This document shows, piece by piece, positions 1-14,258 of a stretch of DNA of 64,000 bases. Where the stretch lies: contig OX030958.1 in the NCBI GenBank assembly GCA_943735955.1, forward strand, positions 4,571,318 through 4,635,317, given 5' to 3'. The stretch comes from Piscicola geometra (Eukaryota > Annelida > Clitellata > Hirudinida > Piscicolidae). The first letter of the stretch is position 1. The number at the start of each line of letters is the position of its first letter. Both the position numbers and the translations under genes were made by a program. The notes under the pieces were generated by a model. The model was not told the origin of the DNA and did no database searches. It was given only the letters and a program-made list of their open reading frames with translations.

Positions 1-344
1 GTGTATGTGTGTATTTATTACTATTATTATTATTAATATATTTTAAAATAATAATGAATCTTGTAGAAGTGTGTGTCTAATTGATTGAATAAGACATAAT
101 TTCTGTAATTGGCCACGTCCTGCTCTGTGGAGATGATTGCCATAGTTGCCACACACCCACGTCATTTGTGTAACTAATTTTGCAGCTAATATGTTTGTGG
201 CTGTTTTGATGATGAGAAGGAAGTTGGTAATGATGATGATGATTATAATGTTGGTGGTCATGATAATGGTGCTGGTAATAAATATATTATAAGTTATAAA
301 TAATTATAAATTATGAATAAATAAATAATTTTTCACTAATTTAG
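1..344. other. AT-rich lead-in with ATG/ATT trinucleotide runs
   Basis: Short ATT and GAT/ATG runs and AT-rich sequence. No convincing coding or RNA gene is seen. It ends at a plausible splice acceptor (TAATTTAG) just before the open Ser-rich frame at 345. Confidence 0.5.
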
Positions 345-917
345 GTGGAGAGCGTTGCCGTTGTGTCGTATTCATCGTCAACATCACCATCAACATCTTC
401 TTCATCATCATCGTCATCATCATCATCAACATCTTCTTCTTCATCATCATCGTCATCAGCATCATCATGGCCAGCTACAGAAGAGGTACGAGGACTCGTC
501 GACAGCTGCATTACAAGCACTACAGCAGCAGTGGCCGCGGATGCTACTGATTGTTTGCGTGTGGTGAAGCATCTTTCTAGAACATTAACAACAGCAACAA
601 CAACATCAACAACCTCCTCCTCGACAAGCAGCTCAACCACTCTTTCGAGCACTCTTCCTCCAACAACTATTCAAGCTGCAGTAACAACAACAGCAATGAC
701 TTCACCACTATCATCATCACCAGCTACTAAATCTCTACTACTAGAAGCAACAACAACCATAAAAAAAACCTCAACAACCTCAACAACAGCAACAACAACA
801 ACAACAAAAACAGCAACAACAACAACCACAACAAGCACAACAAACTCCTCGTTTTCTGTTACGTCTTTTAGTGAGAGCATTTCGAACGACGAACAGAGTC
901 ATCTGCCTCCAATGTAA
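345..917 (+). CDS. possible Ser/Thr-rich low-complexity exon
   Basis: An open frame of about 190 codons starts directly after the acceptor-like TTTAG at 340-344 and runs to a stop at 915-917. The first third is nearly pure Ser from TCA/TCC runs. The middle (about residues 42-75) is mixed sequence, and the rest is Thr/Ser-rich. No family is recognised. Trinucleotide repeats keep several frames open by chance, and the opposite strand is also open, so the frame may be spurious. If real, it would be a terminal exon of a gene entering from the left, with a mucin-like or disordered tail. Confidence 0.22.
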   Translation: MESVAVVSYSSSTSPSTSSSSSSSSSSSTSSSSSSSSSASSWPATEEVRGLVDSCITSTTAAVAADATDCLRVVKHLSRTLTTATTTSTTSSSTSSSTTLSSTLPPTTIQAAVTTTAMTSPLSSSPATKSLLLEATTTIKKTSTTSTTATTTTTKTATTTTTTSTTNSSFSVTSFSESISNDEQSHLPPM

Positions 918-956
918 CTTCTCGAGAATGCTCGTCTGTTTGCATATATAATGAGT

Positions 957-966
957 CTTATCTTCA

Positions 967-1044
<78 letters not shown>

Positions 1045-1168
1045 GTGATGATGATGGTGGTGATGATGATGATGGTGGTGATGATGATGTTGTTGATGAT
1101 GGTGATGATGATGGAGGTGATGATGATGATGTTGATTATAATGATGAGGATGATTTAATACATCCTCC
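957..1168. repeat. (GAT)n microsatellite
   Basis: About 25 perfect GAT/ATG repeats from 967 pass into imperfect GAT/GGT/GTT repeats up to about 1160. Long Asp, Met and His frames through it are artefacts of the repeat. Confidence 0.9.
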
Positions 1169-1172
1169 ACAG

Positions 1173-1923
1173 GTCAAGATTTATTAATCCATTTCTTGAT
1201 GGCAACAAAATCCACGACGGCAAAGACAACAGTGACAACAACCATCTCCTTCCAGATGCCACATCTAACAACAACAACAACAACAACAACAAAAACTGCA
1301 ACACATCAGCAGATTCTGTTGCAAGCACATCTCAGCCTTCCAACTGTATGGTGACAAATGTTGTTGACACAGCACTCCCAACCAACAACAACATCAGCAC
1401 CAACAACAACATCAGCACCAACAACAACATCAGCACCAACAACAACATCAGCACCAACAGCAACACCAACACCAAAAACACTAACAAAAATATCTACAAC
1501 AACTTCGAAAACGACAACAGTCATAACAACTACCACCACTTTGATGACGCAAACTTGTACGCGAACAGCAACTACGACAAAGTCAACAACACTACCTACC
1601 CTTGTCTCACACTTTTCCTCCAGTACGACCAGCACAACATCTACAACCCTTACCAGCCAAACAACTACCACAACGACTACTTTGTCGATCATCATCTTCA
1701 ACTTTCGAACCATCCACTCTACGAAAACGCATTCAATTACAACACCACCACCATCATCAACAACACCAACATCAACAACAACAACACCAACATCAACAAC
1801 ACCAACAACAACAACATAAACACTCTTTCTTACAACAACTACTACATCATCCAGCACTTGCACACACCACACAAACAAGTACTACTACTACAACAACTGG
1901 TAGCTCCTATCTTCATCTCATAA
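1173..1923 (+). CDS. possible Asn-rich terminal exon
   Basis: After an acceptor-like CCTCCACAG ending at 1172, one frame is open for about 250 codons to a stop at 1921-1923. It starts with ordinary-looking sequence (SRFINPFLDG) and becomes rich in Asn, with four tandem NNNIST units (1381-1455) and many NNN runs. The same style of Asn-rich coding sequence occurs in the well-supported TBC1D2-like and tensin-like genes of this window, which makes a real exon plausible. A competing Thr-rich frame (1358-1819) and the (AAC)n composition argue caution. No domain is recognised. Confidence 0.33.
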
Positions 1924-3126
<1,203 letters not shown>

Positions 3127-4846
3127 AAACTTTTTAGTTGTTGTTATTCTTGTGTAAATGTGGACAATCGGATGGACACGCGGTCTTTGATAGCGAGGAC
3201 TTTAGTTTCACCCGCCTGATCGGAGCTTGTAGAATCTACCGCTTGCCTAATCCACCGCATGCTTCCTTGCTGGTCACGTGCCAGCACTTGCAACCAATCA
3301 CATTCGTCCTTATAACCACTTCCATTTGACGCTTCACTTTCATGAAAATCCCCTTTTTGATGTAGCAGGCCTTACCCAATGCCTTATTCTATTCTGCATA
3401 CTCAGTCGACTTTTTGTTTTTGGCCTTAATCTTGGTGTTATTTTGTATCTTTAATGTTATTTAGCATCTTGGGTGTTCTTCCTTACAAGATTATTAGTCT
3501 CTTTGCGATTTTCGGCTTAATGGTCAGACGGGGTGTTATTTATGCCATTTAAAAATGAACTTTCGACTCTATAATCCAACTTGGCTTTTTCGGGCTGAAT
3601 TCGTTTGATTCATTTTTCAGTTCACTTTCCTATTTACATTTAAAACGATTTTAGTCTTTCTCTTCGTTCATATTCACAAGGTGGTATTATTTGTACGATC
3701 ATGCTTTGATGAATCTATTTTACATTCTAATTTCACTCGTATTCGCTACTAGAACGTCGTGCCTTCGTATCCCGGCCATTGCTTACTCATAGATTTAACA
3801 TACTTTTTGCTTCTAGCCAGTTAGCCAGATAACTTAGCTTTTCTATGGAGTGTATGGTAAATCTACCCTGCAAGAATATTTTTACTTTCATGATCTATAA
3901 CCATATGAATGTAACTTTGATTTTTTTATACCTAAAAAGTTCAAATATTCGATGGTTTCGTTTTAGTTTTGGCATTACTTGGCAAGGGCACCGTTCCAAG
4001 GTTTTGCCCGTGGTTCAGACTATTTATTTAGAAGCACTACTCTCCAAGATTCACTGGCAAGAGTTTCATTGGTTTTCATCTTCGCGTCTGTTGATTCTTC
4101 TAGTATTAGAACGTCTACCATGGCTCCATAACCAACCCATTGGCATCATAAAGTCCATTCAAGGTTCAAATAAAAGCTGGAATGCGTTTCCACCACTTGC
4201 CTCTTCTATCGATACGAATTTTCAAAATGCCAATTTTAATTTAATAGAATTTATTTTTAAATCATATATCTTAAACAGGGCGTTTAAAGAATCAAAACAA
4301 TATCTATTTTCTTTCTTATAAAAAATCAATTTTGTTCAAAGAGTGTTGAGCAAAAAGGGATTTTCAACTTGCATGTGTTCTTACTTACTATATTAAAGAG
4401 TTTGTTTACACGTGTTTAAGGAAGTAAAATTATTTGAAATAAAACAGTAACAGCGAAACAATGCCTGTCAGAAAGACACTGAAATAACATTGGGAGACAC
4501 GTTCAGACAGGCGATCTGTGAGTTTGCGCATGTCACTTCCTCAAACTCCACTCAACTAGGCGGATGTTACACCATTTTCTCAATTAAAGACAAATAAATA
4601 TTATTCTCATATATTAAAAAGTAAATTATTTTTGTAACAATTAAATTATACATTTTATTAAAAGTAAAATTTATTAAAATATAATAAAAATTGTTTAAAT
4701 AAATCCTATTTGGAGATGTTTGTTTATTCTTGAAGCCATGCTTGACACGCCCACTGTAATTAGCTCCAAAAACAGAACACTGAAACGTACGAAAAAAAGT
4801 TTTTTTTACATTGAAGAAACAGGCCTCAAAGAACAGCAGAAACAAC
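3127..4846. other. intergenic; unassigned ORF at 3845-4321
   Basis: No gene is recognised. One 158-codon frame (3845-4321, +) has mixed composition but matches no family I know. The last part (about 4360-4846) would hold the promoter and 5' UTR of the TBC1D2-like gene. A partial inverted motif (GCCTGTC near 4463 and GACAGGC near 4505) is present, with no clear role. Confidence 0.35.
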
Positions 4847-7800
4847 ATGCAAAAGCAAGTCGACAAAGGGATAGAGAAGAAGACAAACCTCCAAAAAAGT
4901 CTGTCCAACCCTAGCCATACCTTCAAAAAAGATGACAGGTTGAAAAGGACCCACAACAACTACAGATGGAATTTCAGCTTGAAACTCAAAGGAAACAACA
5001 AGTTCATCTTCAAATCCAGTAATAACCTAGAACAGGTTTGTTCTGGCACAAGAGAGAATGGGGGTTTCATCAGTTATGTGAGCCAGGATGGAATAGTGGA
5101 TGGAAGGGTGGAAGACAAAATGGATGGAAGAGTAGATGACAAGATGGATGGGGAAGTTGATGACAAACTGGAGGAAAGTATGGTTATGAAATTGGAAAAA
5201 ACGAATAGTTGTTCAGACAGAAACCTGATGGGCTTAACTGACGATAATGAGAAGAACGACGAATTCATCGAAAATAATCTTCGCTATTCAAACACCAACC
5301 AAACCAGCTCTGAAGACTTATGCTCCAGCTCGAACCTTCTCGTCAAAAATAACAGTTTCTTAGCACTCCACCACGCCATGATCAACATGCCGACCATTAC
5401 CACTAGCAATACTACCGTGGCAACCGCTAACGACACTACAACAAACGCCAACAATATTTTAACAGCCCCCAACAACACTACAACAACCGCCAACAATACT
5501 ATAACAACCCCCAACAACAACAACAACAATACTGAAATAAGCACCAACAACCAAAAAGTTTCAACAATCGCTTGCAAGAACAACAACATCAACACAAAGA
5601 CAGGCTGGTTGAGGATATTGAAACTGGGCACCAACTTTCTCAGTCGAATTACCATGAAGCGCTGGTTTGTACTGGCTGATCAGTCATGCCATCTCTTGTC
5701 CTTCAAAAGTGAACTCGACTACAACCCCATTGATGACATTGACCTCTCCAGAGCAGCTTTGACCTTCAGTCGTCATGGCAACGATGAAGCGTCTGCCAGC
5801 CACAACAACAACAGCGAAAACCAGTTTGAGATCCGGTAAATTTCAGTTTTAATGAGTTCTTTCATCCTTCCTTGAAGCCGTACCAAATACCAGCCTTGCT
5901 ATTCGATCGTATGCAAATATTCGAACTAATGCTCGAGCGATTTGAATATTAAATTTGTTCAGTGCATATAAATAAAAAGTTAAATCTTTTTAATTCGGAG
6001 TGGATTTGATTCCTAATATCGCTTTCACGATTCGGATTTTCGGCACAGCTTTACTCACCAGATCATTCTACTATTATAAATACTACAACAACTTTAAAGA
6101 TGCCAGGGCAGTGTGTATTTACTGAAGGCAAAGAGCAGAGAAGAGGTGAAGGAGTGGATGAGTGCCTTACAGAAGAGCAGGAGAAACTATTTGAAGAGAA
6201 TGGAAGGAGAGATGGCGAGAAAGGTGTGTGCAGTGAAATGGATGGATGGATGCGTGAATGCATGACTCGGATAACGAGATGAAGGATACATTCTCATCCT
6301 ATATTTGTTATTCCACCACAGAATAATCCAGAATTTTCTGCACTTATGTCAACTTCCTATGACATAAACAGCGGGAGTTTGGGAATGGATGATTTTGCAG
6401 GCAACGATGAACTCTTCACTAGAAGTGAGCATGAGCCAGATGAAGGCATATACGCCATTCTATACGACACCATGGAGGTAGTTGATGGACGCTCTGCTGT
6501 TGTGCATGCTGGTGAAATCTCTGAGGTTGTGCCTGCAGAAGAAGAACACACTGAGGTGGATGAGTGCGAAAACAGTGAAGAAGCAACTGATCCCGTTCCT
6601 ACAAATTCCAAAGCTATTGTAAGAACAAGCACAAGTTCCATAAAAGAGCCAGTTGTAAGGGCTTCTGAAGTAGATGCAACATGTCCTAACACTATGGCAA
6701 GCTGTGAGGAGGAGAGTGGAGAGTGCATGCTGGTTGATGAATCACCTGATGAAAAACCAAATAATGCACACGAAAACAGCATCAAAAATGATGAAAATGG
6801 TTTAGAAAATAAAAATGAAAATCTAAGCGTTGATAATAACAGAAAAAAGAGCTTTCCTACCTTGAATACGAGGTTTCATTCGGCTTTTTCAAGATTCAAG
6901 AAGGAAGAGTTGGCGAAGGTGGTCAGAAAGGTGGGAAGGTTTTCCTTCAAGAATGCGCCAAATAATAAAAGTAATAATAACAACAATCGAAAAAATAGTA
7001 ATAAAAAAGAAAATTCTGGCAAGACTTCGTTGTTCTTCACTTGCTTATCAGAATCCCACGTTAGCGATGCTGCTCTGAGTGAAAAAAGCTTCAACAACAA
7101 AAACAACAACACCAACCCCAATAGCAACAACAGCTTTAACAACAAAAACAACAACACCAGCCCCAATAGCAACAATAGCATCAACAACAGCATCAACAAC
7201 ATCAGCAACATCGCTGACAACAATGAAAATGTCAGCAATAACAGCAACTACAGCATTACAAACAGCCACATTAACACTGACGGGCTCATGAATTCTAGCG
7301 CGGCGAAGAAACAGCCAAAGACATTTGTTGTGCAAAATACTGACGAGACAGCACCTTCTCAAGGAGATGGAAGGAGTCATGCAGACGAGACAGAGGCCTG
7401 TGAAGGAGACTACGAGAATGGACCTGTTGGAAGCGCCAACGACCTCAACACCCCTGACACTCCAAACCCCTATGACAACCTCAACTTTTCACCAAAGTCC
7501 TGTAAAAGTTGTGACGAGGTTAAGGAAGGAACTGTTCAAATGCATTTGGCGCATGTACTTGAACCAATTATGACATTATCACGACTTTAATTGCTTTTCA
7601 GACCTCGCTTCAAGTCAAAACACTGCTGCAAAACGAATCGATTTTGACCAATGAGCTGTCAGCAAGTCAGAACCAGGTCATCAAGCTGACCAATCAGCTT
7701 CAAGTCAAAGAAACACTGCTTGACTATTGGTGAGATTTGAATTTATATTATTTTTTGAAAAATTTTGCTTTTAAAAAATGGTTTTCATAAAGTTGAGTGA

Positions 7801-10800
7801 CTTTTTATCTGCAAAGCGTGCATCTGAAATGATAGTATTTTGTCTGAAGTCTGTGTTGTTTTTGTAAACCATTTCACCTTCTTATCTATGCAGGAAAGAG
7901 TTCTTTCAGCTACATCAATTGCAACATCATCCATCTTCTACACTCCAAAAGATCACTACTACTACGACTACTACGACTACAAATACTACAACTGCTACTG
8001 CCTCTTCTACTATAACTGAAGCTACTACTAATACTAATAATTCAACTACTTATTGTACCATTCCTAATATTTCATTATCTAAGTCTTTAACTACTCTTTC
8101 TAAAAACACTTCTAATACCAATAATAATAATAATGAAGACTCAACAAAATGGTGTTCGTTGAAGTTTTTGAAAAAGATGAGGGAAATTGAAGAGAATTTG
8201 GTGGAACTACACAAGGAACTACAAGACAAGAATAAAGAACTGAGGTGCGGTGGTGCTTGGGTGGTTCTGTGCTGGTGACTTGATGTTGCTTTAGTATTTT
8301 AAGTAGGATTTTAAAGATTATAACGGTTGATTATTTGTGGCTTAAGCGATAAAACGCTTCAACAACAAACACAACAGCTTCTTGAAAGTGTGTCTCAAGG
8401 ACAGCCAAGATGCACAACAAAATGTCAACAACAACAAGGAAAAGAACAGCAACAACATACAACCCCAGAAGCACATTCTAAATGAGTCAAACAACCATTA
8501 CAGTACTATCTGTAACAACAACAACAATAAAAGAAATGACATATTCACAAAAGAGGGTTTTTCCAGGGACGCCACAAGATCTGTCTTTTGTTTTGACCAG
8601 GTTTATGCCAGTATCAGAAGCCCTAAAGAGCCTAACATACACAACAAAAGCAACTATAATAAAAATAATCACAGTAATAATAATAACGATAATAAAAAGG
8701 ATGGTGACGACGAAGACGCAGGGAGTGATGCTATTGACGGGTTTAAAGTGAGTAAGAGTGGAGATGGTGATGATCCTGAGTTGATGGATGCTGGTCTGTA
8801 CAGCAAAGTGAAAAAAAATAAAAGTACAAATAATGCTAATAATAACCACAACAAAAATACTGAATACGGTAGTATCTATAATGATGAATTTGACAAAGAA
8901 AGCAACAAACACCCTGTTGCGAAGTTTAATCGGAAAGGCTCAGATAATAAAGAGATTAACACTAATGTTAATAGTGATGGTGATAATGATGCAAGCACCA
9001 TAGACGGTTTTGAGGGAATTCAGGGTGAAAATGATAATGAAGCTGGCTCAATGACGTCAGGTATGTACAGCAAGGTTATAAAAAATAGAAAAAGTTGTAT
9101 TATTGCCAACAACAAAAACAACAACAGTACTGACTGCAGTAGTATCAATAATAATGTTCATGCTACTGACTGCCACATAAACGCTGCAACGACATGCAAT
9201 GAAAAAGCCCCATGTAACCATAGCAACAACATCCTTGGAGGTGATGATGATGATAGAATGAGTATCAGCACCAGCAAGCACTCGCACAAAGACGTTGAAA
9301 GTCGCATTGCAAAGGCTTCAGTCATCAGTGGAACTTACGAGCAGTTGAATTTCTTAGAAAATGATGGCGTTTCGACTGTACGCTCTGATGTTTTCAGCGT
9401 CAAAAGCAACAACCGAAGTAACAAAATTAACGGTAACAACTATAGAAGAAGCATAAAAAATACCATCGATAGGAAATTTGATGGAAAGAGCACTTTGACG
9501 AGTGGGAAAAGTTTTTCTAGCAGAAGTGAATGCAACGACAGCAACTCAAACGGTTAATTCCTAACCCATCATTACTCATGTTTCTTTCACAATGCTTGGC
9601 ATTTTTGTTGCACCTGCACACTCAACTGTATTTGAAATTAATTAAACTTTGAGCATCTTTCTTCCTTCGGCAACGCACAGCAAACATACCGCAGAGCCCT
9701 GGTATGTGTACGATGAGAACTCGTTCAGTCTGGAGGAAAGAGCGTTGGAGTGGTATCAGGTGGGTCGAGACGATTTGCTCATCGACACTCTTCCGTCTAT
9801 TCATCTATCTTCTTTTCATTTATTTATCGCTTTTACTTATCCACGCATCTGAATCAAGTCACTCTTGAATCCATCCATATATCAACGATTCATTCACTAC
9901 TCACCATCCATCCATCCATCTTAACCTACAGGACGAAAGAAATGCTTTCTTGACGCAGAACAGCATTCTGAACGAGGAGATCTACCAGCTGAATGAGTGC
10001 ATCGAGTTGCTGCACAAGAAGCAAAATGAAGACGAAATGTTGGTGTTGTTGTTGTTGTTGGCAATTTGTCGAAGACTTTAAGGTCCGTTTTTATTAACAA
10101 CGCCACTATAATGCTACATAACTTTGACACCAATGAACTATTAAACTGCCACCACCACACTACAACTAACCACTACATCACCACCTCTATCACCACCATA
10201 CCACGACCAACCACTACACCACCACTGCGCCACCATACCACAACCAACCACTACACCACCACTACACCACCATACCACAACCAACCACTACACCACCATA
10301 CCACAACCAACCACTACACCACCACTACACCACCATACCACAACCAACCACTGCACCACCATACCACAACCAACCACTACATCACCACTACACCTCATCA
10401 AGCCACTATTCCACCACCATATTACAGCCGACCACTACACCACCACCACACCTACAGCGCACAGACGAGACTGCAAGCCGAGGTTTACAGCATCAAGTGC
10501 AGCACTATCAAGGCATTCCAAAAACTCTTGAACATGTGTGAAGGTAAGTCGAAGGGAGAAAATAAGGGATTGGTGGATGGGGGATGGTTCTCGATTATGA
10601 AAATGATGAATAAAGATTAGGTGGTTATTGAATACAGTTTATTTTATTTTATTGTTTGTATTGTTTCTTATTGTATAGAATGGTGGTTAGTGGGATGAAA
10701 TAAGCGCATCTCGACAGAAGGTAAGTTGGAGGTGACTGAAAGCAGACTGCAGGAGGTGCTCAGAGAGTCTTTGCACTGTGACCTGTCTCTTCTGTACGCT

Positions 10801-13800
10801 CATATTTTGATATTAATGAATAATTTTAGTTCCTATGTGTCTAATAATAAATAATAACAAATAAATAAATAAACAAATAATTTAACAGCTTTTGTGTCCA
10901 TCAGACGTTACTCAGTTATTTTACATATTCATCAACTACAACGACACAATTCCAACCCCCTGTAGGCGTAACAACTCACAATTCGACCAATACGGCTTCG
11001 AGAAAGAGCTGACGTCACCACTTGACCTGCTTAAAAGCCAATTAGAAACGAGCAAGACAGGCGAGGAAAGCTTAAGGAACCGGATGGACTTCAACCCTTT
11101 CAAAGTAATAATTAGTGGGACTTGCTCTTTTGTGGATTTTAAAGTTGTTCAAATCTTAGGTATTCATTTAATATATAAACAATAACTTCCACCCCCATTT
11201 ATTTTAAACATTTTAATACGACAATAACTTATACTGATATTATTACAACATCCCAAAAAAGTAATAAAACACTTAAAACACTAACACAACAAGGGAAAAA
11301 TACTACAACCCCTCAAGCGACGGCCTCTAGACAGCAGTTCAGCCTCCAAGTGGGAGTCGGTGCTGCTGGGCGTGGAGAGTGGCCAACTGAGTGTCGCGAC
11401 CACCAACAGCGATGGCGATTTCAAACACCTCATCAGACAAGGAGTGCCTGACTGCTTCAGACCTCGTCTCTGGAGGATGTGCGTTATTGCCATACTTTCT
11501 ATATTCTTTTGTTAAATCTGTAATTTGTTTAACTTTTTATTTAGATTTATCACCACTCTCATCATTACGACGATTAGCACCATTAGCACCACTACTACCA
11601 CCACCATCACCACCATCCCTACGACCACCACCAGCTGCATCGACAGACTGGTGAAGGCATGCAGACAAAACAAAAAGTGTCTCACCTACCGACAACTTCT
11701 CGACCTCATCAAGAACAAACAAGTGGTCACTCCGTTCACCAACCAGGTGAATGAGATTTCATGAATGTAAGAAAGAATGATGAACGGATAGCTGAGAGTG
11801 TAACGACTCGGCTTGAGCAAGGGCTGGTCCTAGGTTCGAGTGCAACCGATGGCCTAGTAGTCCATCCCGTAATAATCCAAATTGATTGCAGCGATGCACC
11901 ATGTAGATGTGGAATGCATGAATGAAGAAAAAAATGCGTGCAGACGTAGTTGAGTGAATTATAAATCTCTCAGACTAGTAACCAGGCACCCATTCTACTC
12001 CTAAGATTGAGTTGGACCTGAACAGAACTCTGCCCAGCAACAAGTACTTCTCTTCGGCTTACTCAACCTCTTCTTCTTCATCTTCTCCCAAGACAGACTC
12101 TCTTAGGAACGTCCTACAGGCGTTCTCAGTACACAACCCCAATATCGGGTATTGTCAGGTGAGTTGCTGATTTGAAGTGAGCTTTAGTTAGTTTATTTTT
12201 TTTATAAAAAACAAGGTTTTCATCGTGGGGTGAAAGAGTCTTTACCTATTCAAAATTAACTTATAGGGTAAATCGTTAGTCAAAATGTTAACTTCGTTAG
12301 TGGCTTGAAGTTTTGGTTGCCAGCTTTGTGTTATACAAAAATAAAACTAACTCTTACAACAACGACGATGCCAGGGCATAAACAGGATCGCAGCAGTGTT
12401 GTTGTTGCTGCTCAGTGAGGAGGAGGCTTTCTGGGGCCTGGTTGCCATGGTCGAAGTGGTCATGCCCAGCAATTACTACTGCAAAGCCCTTCTTGGAGCC
12501 CACGCTGATCAGGTGATTTGTATTTAGACATATAAAAAGAGTTTTCTTCTATTAAATGTGTGAATTCCGTCCATTGAAACAGAGAGTTCTGAAAGACATC
12601 ATGGCGGACAAACTGCCGCAGTTGACCGCGCACTTTGATCATCTCAATTTTGACCCTTCCCTCATCACTTTCCCTTGGTTCATCGCCCTTTTCATCGACA
12701 ACCTACCCATCCACACCTCCATCCGAATATGGGACTCTTTCCTCTTTGAAGGAGACAAGGTGAGATTTATAATATTTATTGTTTCTTAAGAATGGTGTAT
12801 GGACAAAATAGATCTTTGGCAAAAACAACTTTCAAACTATGTGTTTATAAAAATAGATCTTAGAAAAATAGACCTTTAAAAATGCTTTTGGAAAAAAAAT
12901 CGTTTACATTATTTTACTCAAGTCGATCGACCAATTTTTATATAACTTCAAAGACCAAGAGCTGACCAATACATGCTCGCTTTCGTTGGCTCAGAATAAA
13001 ACTTAGATGAATGAGCGCTGTTAATAAAAAAAAAGTATGTTGGTTCCATGTAAGAATCGCCCACCACCACCAGCCAACCCTCCTCTTCCAAGGTTCTCTT
13101 CAGGTACGCTGTGGCGATAATGAAGCACTTCGAGGCGGGCATGCTGTCGTGCACCGGTCTCGAGGAGTTGAACCATTTCATGAGGGACATGTGTCGTAGA
13201 GGTCATGATGCAGGCAGACTCACTCAGGTAGTGAGGTGGTAGTGTGGTGAGGTGATGTCTTTACCGTAGTGTGGTAGATTTAATAGTGTGGTGGGTTCGT
13301 ATTGTGGTGAGGTCTTAGTATGGAGAAGTGGTAGTGTGGTAGAAACAACTTGTGATGAGGTGGTAGTGTGGTAGAGACGACTTGTGATGAGGTGGTAGTG
13401 TAGTGGGTTTGACTTGTAGTGTGGTGAGATAGTAGTGTGGTGAGATAGTAGTGTGGTGAGATTGTAGTGTGGTGAGATAGTAGTGTGGTGAGATAATAGT
13501 GTGGTTAAGTCACAGTGTGGTGAATTTTCTGTGTGTTATGCTCATGGTACGGAGCATAGAAAAGAAATAATACCACAATTTTTTTTCTCCTTGTTATTTT
13601 AAAACAACAAAAACTTCCCACCACACCAACAGATCGCCTTCGCAGAGATCAACCCCTTCTCCTACAAAACCATCAGAAACAAGAGAAGACTGCACACACA
13701 AGCCCTAACGGTAAGTTGTAAAATTAATTGTAAAATAATATTAATAATAATAATAATAACGACGAGCATTATTATAGTGGCGTATAACCTGAACGGGCTT

Positions 13801-13939
13801 CCAGGCCACTTAGGCTGCATATTTTCATTTGCGCCTTTGGGTTACTAGGGCATTGGTTGCACTTGAACCTAGGACCTTTCATTATTGGTCAAGCCGAGAG
13901 TCGTTACCGACTCAGCTAGCCGTTCACAATAATTATATA

Positions 13940-14018
<79 letters not shown>

Positions 14019-14258
14019 CTCTCTCAGCTGGAGTTGAGAGAGTTGGATCTGATGAGGAGCTCCTTTGTCACCAACGTCACATACAAGGAAAATGGAAAAT
14101 TAAAAAAGAATTATAGTAATAATAAAAGAAGTTCACTCAATGATAACAATGGTGATTGTGATGAGAGTGCCTTTAAGGGTAATGAAGAAAATGATAAATC
14201 GACCGGAGGTGATACCAAAATGGGGCACCCAGTTGTTAAAGTACAACGGTCTATATGA
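4847..14258 (+). CDS. TBC1D2: TBC1D2-type Rab GTPase-activating protein (PH, coiled coil, TBC)
   Basis: About 19 exons: 4847-5835, 6100-6223, 6322-7518, 7602-7729, 7894-8244 (or 8249), 8347-~9552, ~9656-9759, 9932-10038, 10458-10543, 10718-10793, 10966-11104, 11318-11478, 11635-11746, 12006-12158, 12375-12512, 12583-12759, 13093-13227, 13633-13710, 14028-14258. A PH domain spans exons 1-2 (GWLRILKL, MKRWFVL, NPIDDIDLS, EVKEWMSALQ). Coiled-coil segments follow at 7602-10793. The TBC domain opens with DFKHLIRQGVPDCFRPRLWR and has both catalytic fingers, IELDLNR (IxxDxxR) and GYCQ (YxQ), so GAP activity is expected. Family members act on Rab7/Rab22-type endosomal GTPases. Long Asn- and Thr-rich inserts in exons 1, 3, 5 and 6 make it bigger than vertebrate TBC1D2. 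The start is the first in-frame ATG, and an upstream exon is possible. TBC1D2 and TBC1D2B are not separable here. The exon 5-7 joins are the weakest part. Confidence 0.9.
10145..10450. repeat. CCACTACAC/CCATACCACAACCAA minisatellite
   Basis: Imperfect tandem units built from ACCACCATACCACAACCAAC and CACTACACCACC lie in the intron between the exons ending at 10038 and starting near 10458. The Thr/His-rich open frame across it is a repeat artefact. Confidence 0.85.
11786..11945 (+). mobile_element. tRNA-derived SINE, copy 1
   Basis: Intronic. The head resembles a tRNA gene, with an A-box-like TAGCTGAG..GTAACGACTC and a B-box GGTTCGAGTGC about 40 bases later. An unrelated body of about 90 bases follows. 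The first 75 bases align with an inverted copy at 13780-13928, which shows a dispersed family. As a tRNA it lacks a clean cloverleaf, so it is called a SINE and not a functional tRNA. Confidence 0.65.
13205..13535. repeat. GTGGTGAGAT/GGTAGTGTG minisatellite
   Basis: Imperfect tandem units (TAGTGTGGTGAGA and variants) fill most of the intron between the TBC exons at 13093-13227 and 13633-13710. Confidence 0.88.
13780..13928 (-). mobile_element. tRNA-derived SINE, copy 2
   Basis: Read on the minus strand it begins GAACGGCTAGCTGAGTC, then GTAACGACTC, then the B-box-like GGTTCAAGTGC. This is the same order and wording as copy 1 at 11786. The 3' bodies of the two copies differ. It lies in the last intron of the TBC1D2-like gene and is followed by an (ATT)n tract. 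Confidence 0.65.
13941..14018. repeat. (TTA)n microsatellite
   Basis: About 25 TTA repeats with one TTG interruption, directly upstream of the last TBC exon. The tract merges into its polypyrimidine/acceptor region (TACCCTCTCTCAG). Confidence 0.92.

Noticed and set aside
3845..4321. Possible retrotransposon polymerase fragment
   Set aside because: I looked for reverse-transcriptase or integrase motifs on both strands and found none convincing.
10066..10620. 184-codon Thr/His-rich frame
   Set aside because: Produced by the CCACTACAC minisatellite; only the last part (from about 10458) overlaps a real TBC1D2 exon.
11786..11870. Functional tRNA gene
   Set aside because: A and B box-like motifs are present, but stems do not form a clean cloverleaf and a second copy with a different tail shows a SINE family.
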